Of a stretch of 64,000 nucleotides of DNA, positions 35,178 to 46,749 are shown in pieces. This DNA is from Ryuthela nishihirai (lineage: Eukaryota; Arthropoda; Arachnida; Araneae; Heptathelidae), in the NCBI GenBank assembly GCA_038380435.1, contig JAWZYU010000013.1:8507901-8571900 (forward strand), written 5' to 3'. The notes below the pieces were generated by a model that was not told where the DNA came from, ran no database searches, and saw only the letters and a list, made by a program, of their open reading frames with translations. Numbering within the stretch: position 1 is the stretch's first letter; every line of letters starts with the position of its first letter. Position numbers and translations under genes: made by a program.

Positions 35178-36310
35178 CAAGGAAGTCCTGTTTACTTCAG
35201 TATCCAAGATATTGATTTTCAGTATTCAATTTTTTACCTGAAAACAAAGAAATACTAAAAGCAAAATTAACATATGACCTAATGCTATGTTATTGTTATG
35301 AATTAAATGAATGGAAACTGAGCATGAGTTTAAAAATAGTATTTAACAATTATAATTTTAAAATAATGCAATTTATTACAAAAGTATGAATAAAAATATT
35401 TATATAAACTGAAGCAGCCAACATAAATCTTCATCAGTATAAAAATAAACCTTCAGAAGAACAAAGAAGCTCTTTACTATTCCTACAAAGAGAAAATAAG
35501 GCTTTTACAACAGTCGATAAGTGGCACAATCATATCTATGAACAAACCTGCAATCTATAAAGAATAACTTAACCAATTCCTAAATAAACTAAATATAACT
35601 ATGCATCAATTGATGATCTCTTCCTACCGAAAATTTGAGATCAGTTCTATTTGTTTGACTAACTTATAACTTTCTCAGCTGCATCTTTAATTGTCCTAAA
35701 CATCCTTCTTTTTCTTGTCCGCTAACAGGATCAACACTAATAAACTTATTTAACCTCCCGCAAACACACAAAAACATTTATTCTTTATACTATACTGCAC
35801 AGACAAACGTTTTCCATCACACAAAGTAGAAGTAGTTAGTGACGTATTTATCATGCTGTAGTTCACGTGAGCATCTAGACGATTCATCACAAGTTCATTA
35901 TAGCACGTTCATATGTCGTAACATTATATAAATATCCACAACAATTTGTAAGCTAGCCATTCAATGTAGCATAATTTCAAAAGATTAATAATAATCTGTC
36001 AGTAACTCAGCCAACTAAAAGATAGATAATTTACAAAAAGAAAGTAAATCTACTGAAATAAAAATGAAGGTTTAATTATTACAGTATGAATACTAACAGG
36101 ATACATAGTGACATTATCTGATATGTGAGAACAATGTTTGCTGTAAACAATCCATTATGTAGCCACTTGACTGTACTGCATGTATGAGCTGTTAAACGAA
36201 GTCACGGCAAAGGAGCAGATTATTCCCATCCATGTAGAAACAATGCAGCAAATTTATTACTTAGACAAACTCTGCTAATTAAATACTACACCAGAATCAC
36301 TATTAAGTAT
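35178..36310. repeat. Unclassified dispersed repeat, copy 1
   Basis: AT-rich non-coding sequence sharing scattered blocks, in the same order, with 42440-43130: CAAGGAAGTC...TTGCTTCAG, AATTAACATATRRCYTAATG, AAATAAATCTACTGAAATRAA and TAATTAAATRC. No terminal repeats or proteins recognised. Confidence 0.5.
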
Positions 36311-36510
36311 CAAAATCACCATGTTAAAAACAAAATAAAAAAAACAACAACATAGTAATCTTGTACTTCAACATGCTGGTTGGTGGTGTCTTGACGGTAT
36401 TCTGCATACTCCACCTGTGGGAAGGTATATAGTCGATCATTGTTTATGCTTAACAGCCATATAGTATATATAATACCAATATTGCTAGCATTGTGAAAAT
36501 TCTATACTTC

Positions 36511-36977
36511 AGATATTCTGGTTTGCAAGAGACCAGATGGACAGGTAAAAGTTAGATACATGAAAATAATTTTAAATTTCTCTTCTCAGGGAGAGAAGAT
36601 GGAAGGCATATTCAAGATGTAGGTTTGCTCCTGTGCAGAAAAACTAGTGATGATTTTCTAGAATATGAGTGCATTTGAAAAAAAGTTTCTTACTGCTAAA
36701 TATAAAACAAGCATTAAAGATTTAATGTTATCTGTTGTTATGCCCCTACCAAGGATTCTGAACAGGATGAAAAAGATAGGTTTTACGAACAACTTCAGGA
36801 TATTTTGGATTCTGTCAAGATAGGAGATATTTCTATTAGGCTAGGTGATTTCAATACTAAAGTTGGTACTGACTCTGACCTTTGGCCACGGGTATTAGGT
36901 CCCTTTGGATGCAGCAGTGGAAATACTGCTGCATCCCAAGGCACTGGGGAACGTCTCCTTCAGGTAAGTAAACTGAT
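36511..36977 (+). mobile_element. RTE-like LINE fragment, copy G (endonuclease N-half)
   Basis: Plus-strand LINE with GCAAGAGACCAGATGG, TTTAAATTTCTCTTCTCAGG and the catalytic-region frame at 36805-36960 (ISIRLGDFNTKVGTDSDLW, containing GDFN). It ends CAGGTAAGTAAACTGAT at 36977, where a reverse S2 SINE starts. The LINE probably resumes at 37893. Confidence 0.85.
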
Positions 36978-36986
36978 AAAAAAAAA

Positions 36987-37166
36987 ATACACCCTCAAGT
37001 AGCTGTTTGCCACAGAGGTCTGATAGGAGCCTGTCAGTTTATATGTAGGTCTGAGAGGATGACAAGACCTCAGCAAAAGAACCACATATTCCATGCCTTA
37101 TCTGGGGCTCAAAAAACAGATCCCTTAGGTCAGTAATAGCCAAGCACGCTAACCACTCGGCCGTAT
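36987..37166 (-). mobile_element. S2 tRNA-derived SINE (minus)
   Basis: Reverse copy of S2. Complement landmarks: A-box side CGGCCGAGTGGTTAGCGTGC, a degraded B box, ACTGACAGGCTCCTATCAGA, and a poly-A-like end. It matches 40521-40715 and 60825-61017 throughout. Confidence 0.85.
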
Positions 37167-37599
37167 TAATTTTTAAATAAATGATGCAACCAAATTTGCT
37201 ATAGTAGCAAAAATTTACACAAAGCTAACACTATTACAAAAATGCTATTAAAAATGCTAGTTTTTAATAAGAAACAAGTTAGCAATTCTCAAATGAAAAA
37301 AAATGTGGAATACAATAATTTATTCTTTACTACAGGACTAATTTTAACCTCTGTTAATTACAACACATATTCTAATTCTGTCTACACACTGAGCAAAATC
37401 TTTAACTTCTTGAAATCATTTTAAGGACATTTTCTTGATAACATTTAAGAACGTTTTGCTCTTTTTCTGGGCATATAGAAACACACGTTTGATTTACGTA
37501 TTTCTCCTCAACATTTGCAAGAGAAGAAGAAAACTTATTCTGTACTAGTTCATATAGCTCCTTATTCTGTTCCTCAGCTTATCAATTCTATTTTGCCAT

Positions 37600-37866
37600 G
37601 AAATTTCAGCTTTCCTAAAATGTTCAGGTTTTTTTTTTAATGTTGCTCAAGAGTCGACGAGTATGGTTCTGATGGTTGCACATTGGATGACTGGATTTCT
37701 TGGGCTGGTTCAGGCTTTGACTCAGCCTGTGAAACCTTTTGCCTTGTTTTATTTCAAGTTCTCTTTGTATTCTTTGTACAGTGGTATCAGGGATTTGAAT
37801 GATCCCCAATGCATCATCATTAACAACAGTTACTCTACGAGTACTTGTAGAATTACCCATTTCTAA
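37600..37866 (-). pseudogene. Possible transposase N-terminal fragment
   Basis: A 78-residue minus-strand frame (RRVTVVNDDALGIIQIPDTT, then VQRIQRELEIKQGKRF) looks like a helix-turn-helix DNA-binding region from a transposase. It lies between the S2 SINE and the resumed LINE. No catalytic domain follows. Family not identified. Confidence 0.35.
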
Positions 37867-38244
37867 ATCATTTGAAAATAACTAACATGCACACTCCAAA
37901 CGCTGCAACATTTATAAATATGCATAGGTTTCACCTGATGGGTGTATAGCAGTGATTCCCAACCTTTTCTGGACCATCGTCCCCTTTAGAAGAGAACAAA
38001 AATTTCAACGCCCCCCTAGTCCATAATAGTTAATTTTATATGAAATATTAAAATATTGTTGCATATTATCTGTACCCAATTTATGTGTTTATTTATCTAT
38101 TAAAAATCATAAAGCAGAAATTAATAAAACGACAACCAAATGTAAAATAAAATTGTTTATTAAAATTTTAAAAATAAACACAGAATCAATAAGAAATAAA
38201 AAAATAATGAGATAAACACAAAATTATTAATAAATAAAAAAAAA

Positions 38245-40003
38245 TTAATGAGATGGTTGAGGCTGGTGGAGTGTTAACAATTTGTTAATGTCGGGTTCCA
38301 ATTTCGTTAACATCAATCGCAGATCGCCACATTCAGTGATGTGTAGTCTGTTCCTCTTCTTTGACAGTAAATTAGCTACTGCACTGAATCCACGCTCAGC
38401 CATATAGGACAAAGGAAATGCGATTAAAAACTTCTGTACTATTGCCCACAATCCAGGGTAGAGAACTGGTATTGATTTTTGAAGCCAGAACTCTTGGTAT
38501 CCATGTTTGAATTTTACTTTGAGTACTTCATTAGTCGTGAGTTCTAAGAGTTCCTCTTCCAAATTTGATGATTCTTCAGTATCTGTGTTTGCGAAAGGAT
38601 CTAAAACCCAACTCGGTATGCTCATGTTTAAAATATTTTGGAAACGCTCAGTAAAATCAACATGAAGAATTTCCAAGTGTTGGCAGTAAGTAAGTAAATC
38701 TTCCGGTTTTGCAGAGACTGCTGATAATGTGGGAAAGTGGTTGTATTCACCTCTACCTAGATTTCGTTTGAATAGAAGAAGTTTTCCCGCAAAAGCAGCT
38801 ATGACGTTTTTTGTTTTAAATAAATTCAACTCATCACCTTGCAATTGTAAATTAACTTGATTAAATATTTTAAACTGGTCTGTCAAATAAGCGATGTCAT
38901 TTTTTGACGTAATCAGGTTTTCGCGCAATTTTTCGGCTCTCTCTTCAAGAAAGTCCAGTACGGAGTCAAATAGATTGAAAAAACGATTCAGACAAACACC
39001 TTTAGAGAGCCAACGTACTTCTGTGTGCAGCAGCAAGTGATTGTAATCTTCATCATTTTCATTACAAAGCTTACCAAATAATCGGTCATTCAATGAATTG
39101 CTTCTAATCTTATTGATTGCTTTAATAACGTAATGGAGCGAGGTATGCAGACGTTCATTCAAATTTTTTGCAACCAAATGCTGACGATGAATAATACAAT
39201 GTACAGCAAGTACATTTGGTACTGCTTGTTTGAAATGCGCTATGAAACCCTTATGACGCCCTATCATTGCTGGAGCACAATCAGTAGCAGCAGACAAAAT
39301 ATTGCAAATAGGAATTTCTTTCTCTTGAAAAACTTTTGCATGGTATTAAATATAGATTCTCCCTTTGTATCAGATTCCAAATTTTTAGCAAATAATAACT
39401 CTTTATGAATTTTTTCTTCTTTTATAAATCATACGTATGATAAGAGTAGAGCTTCGTTATTTGGTAGCGTTGATTCATCGAGTTGAATGGAAAATTTGCA
39501 AGTCTTTAAGTAATCACATAATGATATTTCAACGTCTTTATTATTTACGTATTACTACTGAGAGGAATTTTTTTGATGATATCTGATGGTGTCTTATGAT
39601 GAGGAACAGTTTTTAATATCTCTTTGACTGCCAGCAAAATTAATTCCTCGCCAATTGTGTGTGGTTTTCCTGCTTTTGCAATTAACAATGAAACGTTATA
39701 TGAGGCTCGTAGTCCGTCATCATCTTGTTTAGAAGATGATGCAAAAAGGTTTGACATAGTTGGCTGTTTTAAATATTGCTTTTCCAGTTCTTGAAAATAG
39801 GATAAATTTTTGTTCTTCTTATCAGCATGCATTTTATTTAAATGCTCTTGTAGCCTAGAAGGTTTCATAGCTTCATTTGAAAAAACTTTTCAGCAAATTA
39901 AACACATAGGTAATGATTGGTTTGTAGGAGAGTACGTAAATCCATATTTCAAATACTCAATACTGTACTGCCGGCATTTCATTTTAGATGTAGATTCAGA
40001 CAT
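38245..40003 (-). pseudogene. hAT transposase, BED zinc finger type (broken)
   Basis: The start MSESTSKMKCRQ is at 40003. A BED zinc finger follows (PMCLIC, then SRLQEHLNKMH), interrupted by an in-frame TGA at 39892-39890. The frame 39868-39545 continues and ends at a small deletion/frameshift. A shifted segment with FSIQLDEST (hAT catalytic Asp block) has a TGA near 39436. One more frameshift near 39335 leads into the long frame 39297-38245. That frame begins SAATDCAPAMIGRHKGF, carries TEVRWLSKG and ends with the hAT dimerisation motif MAERGFSAVANLLSKKRNRL. At least four lesions mean no functional transposase. Similar proteins have been domesticated in vertebrates (ZBED/SCAND3 type), but nothing suggests that here. 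Confidence 0.88.
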
Positions 40004-40520
40004 TTTCAAATGCAAATTAACTTCTCAACAGATTTATAGATAGTTATAAAAATAATGTTTATAATGACTTCGAACACTTATCACTCACGACTATTTATCA
40101 CGGCGAAGCACATAAAAATAATAAAACATTCCTAGAGCTATCGCTTTTATAGATTTGATTTTGTGCACGCATTAACTTGTATGTTTGCGATGCTGGGTGC
40201 ACTTGCTCTGCAAACAAGCCATTTCAAGCTCCCATATTCTTGTCGAAACATGTTAAATTGCATGTACCGCGTGTTTGCCTACCAACTTGCAAGGACTTGT
40301 CACCGTCAATCTATTCTAAACTAAAACAAATTAGGTGTAGGTATACCTAATGCTAATTTAAAAATGCTTATTAACGCGATAACAATAAGATAATTTACAT
40401 AGCTAGATAAAATATTTATTCATGAAAACAGGTATTTTCAAAGTATTTTATTATATTAAAAAAATAATTATAAAAAAAAATATTAAATATAATAAATTTA
40501 TTATTATTATTATATTATTG

Positions 40521-40715
40521 CCATCCCATGGCCGAGTGGTTAGCACGCTTGGCTACTGTTCTAAGGGACCTGGGTTCGAGCCCCGGGTAAGGCTTGGATG
40601 TATGTGTCGTTTTTCTGCTGAGGTCCTGCCATCCTCTCAGACCTTCTACTATGGCATATAAACTGACAGGCTCCTGTCAGACCTCTGTGGCAAGCAGCTG
40701 CTTGAGGGGGTATTT
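40521..40715 (+). mobile_element. S2 tRNA-derived SINE inside the hAT element
   Basis: About 195 bp. The head resembles a type II (Leu/Ser) tRNA: CATGGCCGAGTGGTTAGCAC (A box) and GGGTTCGAGCCCCGG (B box). The body GACAGGCTCCTGTCAGACCT forms a short inverted repeat, and the end is GGGGGTATTTATTTA. Flanked by ATT-rich repeats that obscure the duplication. Confidence 0.88.
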
Positions 40716-40736
40716 ATTTATTTTTTTATTATATTA

Positions 40737-41223
40737 TTATTGCATCAAGGTTGATTTGCCTATCAGGACGGACACACATGTCCAACATAATAAGCCTGAT
40801 ATAGCAGTGCATGTTAAGGTATTGAATGAGATTACAATTATTGAAGTAGGAATAACATCTCAGGATAACTTGCAGACAGTAGAGGTTGAAAATAAGAGGA
40901 AGTATGATCTGGCTAATGAGTTGAGCCTAATTCACAAGTGTAATGTTAATATTATACCTTATGTTCTGACGTGGGATGGTATTGTAACTACGTACCATAA
41001 AGCATACTCAAAGCGACTTGGAAGTGGGAAAACTTATTGAAGCTTATATCCAATCTGTGATCTTGAAGAGAACTTTTGAGAGCATCTCAGTCGACTTCAG
41101 ATGTACCAGTACGCTAGTAGGCGGTAGCAGGGAACTTATTGTCCAAGCTGCAGTTGAAAAGCTGTACATGACGGATGAGGTAGTGGATGACCAGAATCAC
41201 CAGGAAGACACCACAGAATAGAA
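40737..41223 (+). pseudogene. LINE-type C-terminal domain fragment
   Basis: Frame with LPIRTDTHVQHNKPDIAVHV, EITIIEVGITSQDNLQTVE, LIHKCNVNIIPYVLTWDGIV and VILKRTFESISVD. The pattern (N+PD followed by a hydrophobic strand E(V/I)(G/A) and then KYDLA.E) is one I recall at the C-terminus of reverse-transcriptase-like proteins from non-LTR elements. No RT is present. It lies directly after the S2 SINE inside the hAT transposon, and which element brought it is unclear. It is open for about 100 residues before a frame change near 41035. Confidence 0.5.
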
Positions 41224-41550
41224 GAGATAAAAAGGTTGTCATAGAAAATTCCATTAAATTTATTTATTTATTTGACCGCCCCTCTTGACTGCCTCAACGC
41301 CCCCCATTTGCCTCTGGATCCGCTACCGCCCCCATGGAAGGCTCCAGCGCCCACTGGGGGGCGGTATCGCCCCCATTGGGAATCTATGGTATATAGGAAT
41401 GTGATTGATTTTATATTAATTAGCAGCATATGGGATAATTCAGTTAGGAATATCAGATCATATAGCAGAGCCGAAATTGGGTCTGGCCATTACCTGGTCA
41501 AAAATGTCTTACAACTGAAGTTAATTATGTTGAGGTTAAGAGAATTACCT

Positions 41551-41800
41551 TTAACCCTTCCAGTGTCCAGCTTGAAAAACAGGTTTCTATCCAGAAGTGA
41601 AGTTGTATGCCAAATTAATCAGCATTTAATTCTGGATTTTCTGAAAATAAAGTATTTAACAAAAAAGACTAGGTTTTATTTTAATAGGACTTTTTTTAGA
41701 GTCATGTAATAAAAAATGCATCTGGCAATGCAAATAAAAATTTATTAAAAAAAAAACTAATAGACAGAAATGATTACAATGCACATGAATAGAATGCCTA
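41551..41800. mobile_element. TTAA-ended piggyBac-like fragment, inverted
   Basis: Starts TTAACCCTTCCAGTGTCCAG at 41551 against LINE copy H. The interior is the inverse of 32490-32815. The right limit is not defined; similarity ends near 41800. Confidence 0.6.
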
Positions 41801-42439
41801 TATATTTCTGAATAACGAAAAAAAATTATTTTTTTGGTTTTAACTAAATATTTCTCTTATTTTGTAATTTTTTTTTTTCGGTACCGTACTTTGAGAAAAT
41901 TCCAGGCTTTTAGCCAATTGTGCTGAGTCAAATAAACAAGTCATCTTTAGGATTTTTTAAAAAAATAACCAATCAATTGCAAATTTTGTGAAAATAAATG
42001 ATATAAACAAATTTCAGGTATATTGATTTTAATAAGCCTTTTTCAATGTAATATGATGAAACGAAATAGATCGCACTATAGAATTAAGGCTTCATTTTGG
42101 AAAATCTGCTGAATAAAAATAGTTAAATTATATGTTTATCGAAAGGAAATTTCCTCCCAAATAATATTCATCTGAAATATAATTTTTATTTCTGTTAATG
42201 ATTCTTTTCAGTATCATATATTTTAAACACAGCCAGTGTTATACAATGTGACTTGGCCTCATATTCATGGGATTTTATGAACTGGTGGTTATGAAATAGA
42301 AAAAAAATTTCCTTGGCTGCTTTTTTTTATTATTATGAATTTTTTCTTTGGGTGTTGAAGTTTGGCGATCTTGGCTAAGTGCAGAAAGGTTTGTGCACCA
42401 AGAACCAGCGCTTCCTGAAATTACCCTCCCAAATAATGG

Positions 42440-43130
42440 CTGATTTCCGTAGCAAGGAAGTCTATTTGCTTCAGTTTCCAAGACATTCAATTTCAGAAAA
42501 CAGTACAAGCTCAAAGTTTTTTTATTAAAAAAACAAGAAACAATAATAGAAAAATTACATATAATCTAAATGGGATTAATAAATAATATATCCGCAACAA
42601 CTTTTAAGCCGTCTTCCGATCTAGCCAACCCGGAAAGATATATCAGTAATTGATAAATCAGCCGATTTGAAAATCGCTAGCTAACGGAAATAAATCTACA
42701 GAAATTAATTTGCTTCCATATCCAAGACTTCATTTATTTTCAGAAAATGATACTAGATTAAAGTTTTACTGGAAAAGTAATAAATAATAAAATAAAAATT
42801 AACATATAGCTTAATGTGATGTTAAAATATCCATAGCAACAAGTTGCAGGCCGGCCATACGGTAAACATAACTATGAAAAAAAAAATCAATACTTATCGA
42901 TCGGCCAAAAGATCGCTAATTTGCGAAAATAAATCTACTGAAATGAAAACTAACTAAGGTTTAAATATAAAAAAAATGCTAACTTGACAAAGAGTATCCA
43001 ATATGCTGGACCAAAACTGTAAACAACACATAGCACAAGCAACGGAGATTGCATCTGCGTCTTGTTTGCCTCAGTGAAGCATAACTAATTAAATGCAGGT
43101 GCAACCAGAATTTCTAAGAAGGACATGTTT
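42440..43130. repeat. Unclassified dispersed repeat, copies 2 and 3
   Basis: Two head-to-tail diverged units (about 42447-42640 and 42700-42890) plus a 3' part (42895-43130), matching 35178-36310. Each unit has a TTGCTTC...CCAAGAC..TTTCAGAAAA block followed by AATTAACATAT or AATTACATAT. No coding potential. Confidence 0.5.
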
Positions 43131-43269
43131 ACTTTTAGTTTCGATTTGAAGGTGGGAAAAATGCATAGAATGCTGGGAAAAATGATTAAAGTAACTTGGG
43201 AATGCTGACTAGGTTTTTGACAGAAAAGAGTGCAAAGCAAAAAAAAAATGGCAGTACGTATTTTGTAAT

Positions 43270-43836
43270 TACTTCCAAAATCTAGGTTTTTAAAAATAGT
43301 TTTTTTTTTGTTAATTTTTAGGAGATTTTCGAAAATTTAGGGAAAAATTTGTTGATAATAGTGAGCTTAAATCAGAAGGTTGTGAGCTTAAATCAGAAGG
43401 TTACTTCAGCAAATAGGAATGTTAACAAGCAAATTGGCAATACCGTTTAGTGTTTCTAAAAAATAGCAATCAGATGGCTTTATAAAATTATTTATATTGT
43501 AGTTTAGTGTGTGTCGTTTTTCTGCTGAGGTCCGCCATCCTCTCAGACCTACTATGGCATATAAACTGACAGGCTCCTGTCAGACCTCTATGGCAAGCAG
43601 CTGCTTGAGGGGGTATTTATTTATTTAGTAAAATATGCATCAAATTCAAATCAAAATATTATTTTTAAAGCATGAATTATATATTTTTATAAGATAAATA
43701 TAAAAATAAGTTACAACAGCAATTTTTAAAAAATCGATATATTTTTGTTGGGCTAAGACCATATGCATAAGTCATCGACACTCGCAATTTAGATTCTCCT
43801 TACATATACATACGGGTTAGGCCCTGGAAGGGTTAA
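43270..43836. mobile_element. TTAA-ended piggyBac-like fragment with nested S2 piece
   Basis: Same interior as 3486-3929 (GATTTTCGAAAATTTA; AGCTTAAATCAGAAGG twice in tandem at 43365-43402), ending GCCCTGGAAGGG plus TTAA (43833-43836). A 5'-truncated S2 SINE (43507-43628) is inserted in the middle. Confidence 0.6.
43507..43628 (+). mobile_element. 5'-truncated S2 SINE
   Basis: Contains GTCGTTTTTCTGCTGAGGTC, CTGACAGGCTCCTGTCAGAC and GGGGGTATTTATTTATTTA. The tRNA-like head is missing. It interrupts a repeat that is continuous at 3720-3730. Confidence 0.85.
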
Positions 43837-44838
43837 TGCTTGTTTTAAATTTAGCTGCAAGAAACCTTTCATCATTGGAGTCGTATCCTACCAAAGTATC
43901 ACTAGTGTGTCTGCTGAGAAGCTAGCCTACACCTTGGAGATGCTTTCCATCCTCCCTCCTTGAAAAGAGAAATTTAAAATTATTTTTAAGTATTTGACAT
44001 TTACCTATCCATCTAGTCTCTTGCAAGCCTAGAATATCTAGGTTATAGCTCTGAAATTCTTGTGTGAGGGTGTTACATAGAGTATAATCTCTATGTAACT
44101 TACTCACATTTCATGTACCTCCAGAGAGAAAACGATTAGTAGTTTTTTTTTTAAATCTACATTTATTGAAGAGATATGGCCAACAATATCAAACAGTTCC
44201 TTAATCACAGACTTTCCATAATCACAGTTCCCTAATCAAAGACTTTAAAGGCTGAAGCCATCCATGCTGGTAGGAACTTCAGTCACCACCTTTACAGGTT
44301 GACTTTTCAAGAACCCGAATCTAGATAGAAACTGATTTGCCCACAGCACATTATTCCAGGTTAGGATTGGTGATGCCCAGCTAACTAAACTAAGGGTTCA
44401 GATACCCGCAATGGCTTCTGATCAGGATTATCTGCCAGCTGATATAAGGTATCCTGTGCCTCTGTTCACTTAGGGCTGGCAACCCATAGACAAAAAGGAA
44501 ACAGGCATATTTTCCCTCAACAGAGACCCACTAATGCAGTAAATCCAGGATCCATAATCAAGCTCAAAGTCATAATCCAGTGAGTACAGTGGGTATAAAT
44601 GGTCAGCACCAGGACCATGTGAAGTTGACCACTCCTCAGCAGGGTGGAAAAAAAAAGCTGCCACAGATAATCAGATTAGTAGGCCAAACTTATCTGCAGC
44701 TCTCACCTTCCATTCTCTTCCAGAAGAAAATATCTTTTGAAATGTACTAACATCCTGCATTATGAGAAGACTAGGTCAGACGTTGGTGTTAAGCCTGGCT
44801 TATCATCAGTTTCCTCTTGCTACCATTTACAGGCCGAA
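43837..44838 (-). mobile_element. RTE-like LINE fragment, copy F (5' end)
   Basis: Complement of the LINE 5' region and the start of the endonuclease. The frame 44107-43922 reads NLDILGLQETRWIGKCQIL, containing the catalytic QET motif. The 5' end near 44838 matches copies C and D. It is truncated at a TTAA on the left. Confidence 0.85.
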
Positions 44839-44989
44839 AGAATTAATATCAACTAATAACCAGCAAGCAATAAAATAATTCATCGATTTGTGATTAGTCA
44901 ATTTTTGGTTTTCTAAGCCATCCTTTTAGCTTCAGTTGAAGATAGAAATGATTCAGGGCTATGCTGTCGAAATGGCATGTAGGTCATAT

Positions 44990-45730
44990 ACTGAGATGCC
45001 TGTTTATTAGATACACCAACCTAGTAGCATGTTGCACCTCCTTTGGCTTTTGGAACAGCCCTAATTTGTCAGTGTATGGAACTTACAAGGTGCTGGATGC
45101 TTTATCAGGAATGTTGTACCATGTGGGAATGGTTGTGTCTCGCAATTTCTGCAAACTGGATGACAACAGTTTCTATGCTAACAGCTCTTACCACCTCATC
45201 CCAAAGATTCTCAATAGGGTTTAGATCTGGAGACTGTGCAGGTCAGTGAAGCAAGGAAAACTCATTGTCATGTTCCTGAAACTATTCGATGATGATGCAT
45301 ACCTTTTGAGCAGGTGCATTATCATGCTGCATATCAATCTGAGTGAGGATAAACTAGGCATGAAGGGATGAACTTGGTCAGTAACAATGTTGACATACAC
45401 CGTGCATTCGGATGTCCTTCAGTGGGTATCAGGTGGCCTAATGTGTCCCAGGAAATTATTCCACACCCCATCACTGGCTTGTACTATTGACACCAGACAA
45501 GATAGTTCTGTGGTCTCATATTGCTTGTGCTAAATTCTGATCCATCAGAATGATGCGAAAGGAACCTTGATTCGTCTGACCAGGCTGTCTTTTTCCAGCC
45601 CCTTAATGATTCAGTGTCGATGCTTCTATGCCCACCGGAGATGTGATTTCATGTTCATTGCTGACAGCATTGACACTCTGATACGTGATGTGTTTGGAGA
45701 TGACTTTCTGCACACCAATGTTTAATTCTG
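44990..45730 (-). pseudogene. Tc1-like transposase relic, second family
   Basis: Minus-strand reading with several stops. MQHDNAPAQKVCIIIE, then QSPDLNPIENLWDEV near 45215-45170, and SIQHLVSSIH..RAVPKAKGG near 45080-45020. HDNAPAQ and SPDLNPIENLWD are the core DDE signature of Tc1-like transposases. One end near 44996 (TGTTTATTAGATACACC) resembles Tc1-type termini. The N-terminal DNA-binding half is missing. Confidence 0.82.
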
Positions 45731-45739
45731 ATCTAAAAA

Positions 45740-46676
45740 TAAGTTTAAATTAGAAGAGAGTTAATGGGAAAAAAAGATGTACTTGTTTGGTAGATACTTT
45801 CAAGGTCCTCCACTTTAAAAATAAAAAAATTGGTTAATTTTTACAAACATTTATGAAAAATGAGATGGCTAGTTAAAATCAAACTCATAGCTTAAAAAAG
45901 GTGTTACTTCAACATGGAATAACAGAAACAAATAGAATAGCAAAACTATTTATCTCTTCTAAGCTGTGATGATCAGATCACTGGAAGAAATTATTTATAT
46001 TGTATCTTAATAAAATGTGTACCAAATGGAAAAGGTATTGTTATTCAAGGTTGAATTATATACTGTTATAAGGTATATGTAAAAAAAAAATTCTAATCTG
46101 AATTTCTATTTTAAAAAAACTAAGTTTCATTTGTTGTGCTAGTGATGCTGACTAGTGCTTATGCTCTGGATGTGTGGAAGTTTGACACATGTTGGAGTGT
46201 TAATGTCCTTGGAAGATTTAATATTGATTGATAGTGTGAGCAGATAGAGCCACATGAGTGTTCAGTATTGGCAACAGACTTTAATGAATGATGTGATCAA
46301 GTTTATCTTATTTTTGCATCATATATGTTTCATAATATTTTTGCAGTTTTAATTTCAATGACATCTATATTTTTGTATCAGCATTCAACTGTTCCTTTGG
46401 ATATTTTTGAAATTTTCCATACTGCTGTCTTATAAAAATTAATAAGCTGGTGATTGTCATTTCTTTTACTTCTATCAGAAATAAGCTGCTCTGCTTTCTC
46501 TCTCCAATTAAGAATGTAACATTTACTCCCAGTCCCAGAGATGACAAAGAGTTGAACCATGATATAAAAAAACAATAATTTTTGTATTTGTATTTGTTCT
46601 TTTGTTGTAGTTTTCGCAATGTTTTACTAAGATCATTTCATTATAAGTTGTTGATATTAGGTTTATTACTTTCCAG
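45740..46676 (+). other. Intron 4 end, nothing recognised
   Basis: AT-rich sequence upstream of kinase exon 5. No element termini or coding similarity seen. Confidence 0.5.
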
Positions 46677-46749
46677 AACTGTCATGAAGCAATTATTTGA
46701 AGCTGTAGAATTTATACATTCAAAGCATGTAGTTCATCGAGATTTAAAG
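46677..46749 (+). CDS. PhKG: Phosphorylase kinase gamma, coding exon 5 (HRD catalytic loop)
   Basis: A 73-base exon encodes residues 131-155: helix E (TVMKQLFEAVEFIHSKHVV) followed by the catalytic loop HRDLK, with the proton-acceptor Asp at D153 and the loop lysine at K155. The acceptor is ACTTTCCAG ending at 46676. The donor is AAG/GTTAGA at 46750, so this intron is phase 0 and interrupts the loop right after the lysine. The preceding intron of about 16.5 kb is the largest in the window. It contains the hAT, Penelope-like and piggyBac-like material. Confidence 0.96.

Larger units (their letters stand above)
37950..41388 (-). mobile_element. hAT DNA transposon
   Basis: 3,439 bp. The left terminus is CAGTGATTCCCAACCTTTTC, and the right terminus reads (complement) CATAGATTCCCAATGG. 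The 8-bp target-site duplication has one mismatch (GTGTATAG at 37942-37949, GTATATAG at 41389-41396). It carries a broken BED-finger hAT transposase (40003-38245) and, downstream of it, an S2 SINE and a LINE-derived fragment (40521-41223) picked up after insertion. Confidence 0.88.
37893..41550 (+). mobile_element. RTE-like LINE copy H, split by a hAT transposon
   Basis: LINE sequence at 37893-37949 (GGTTTCACCTGATGGG) resumes at 41389-41550 (AGGAATGTGATTGATTTTAT, endonuclease end SGHYLVKNVLQLKL). The gap is exactly the hAT element. The right side is cut at a TTAA by a piggyBac-like end at 41551. G and H are likely one original insertion. Confidence 0.8.

Noticed and set aside
41272..41709. 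145-residue open frame
   Set aside because: It spans the hAT right end, LINE copy H and a TTAA element; a chimera of three repeats.
41551..43836. One large piggyBac-like element bounded by the two TTAA ends
   Set aside because: The flanks are RTE-like LINE pieces in opposite orientation, not two halves of one target, so these are separate ends.
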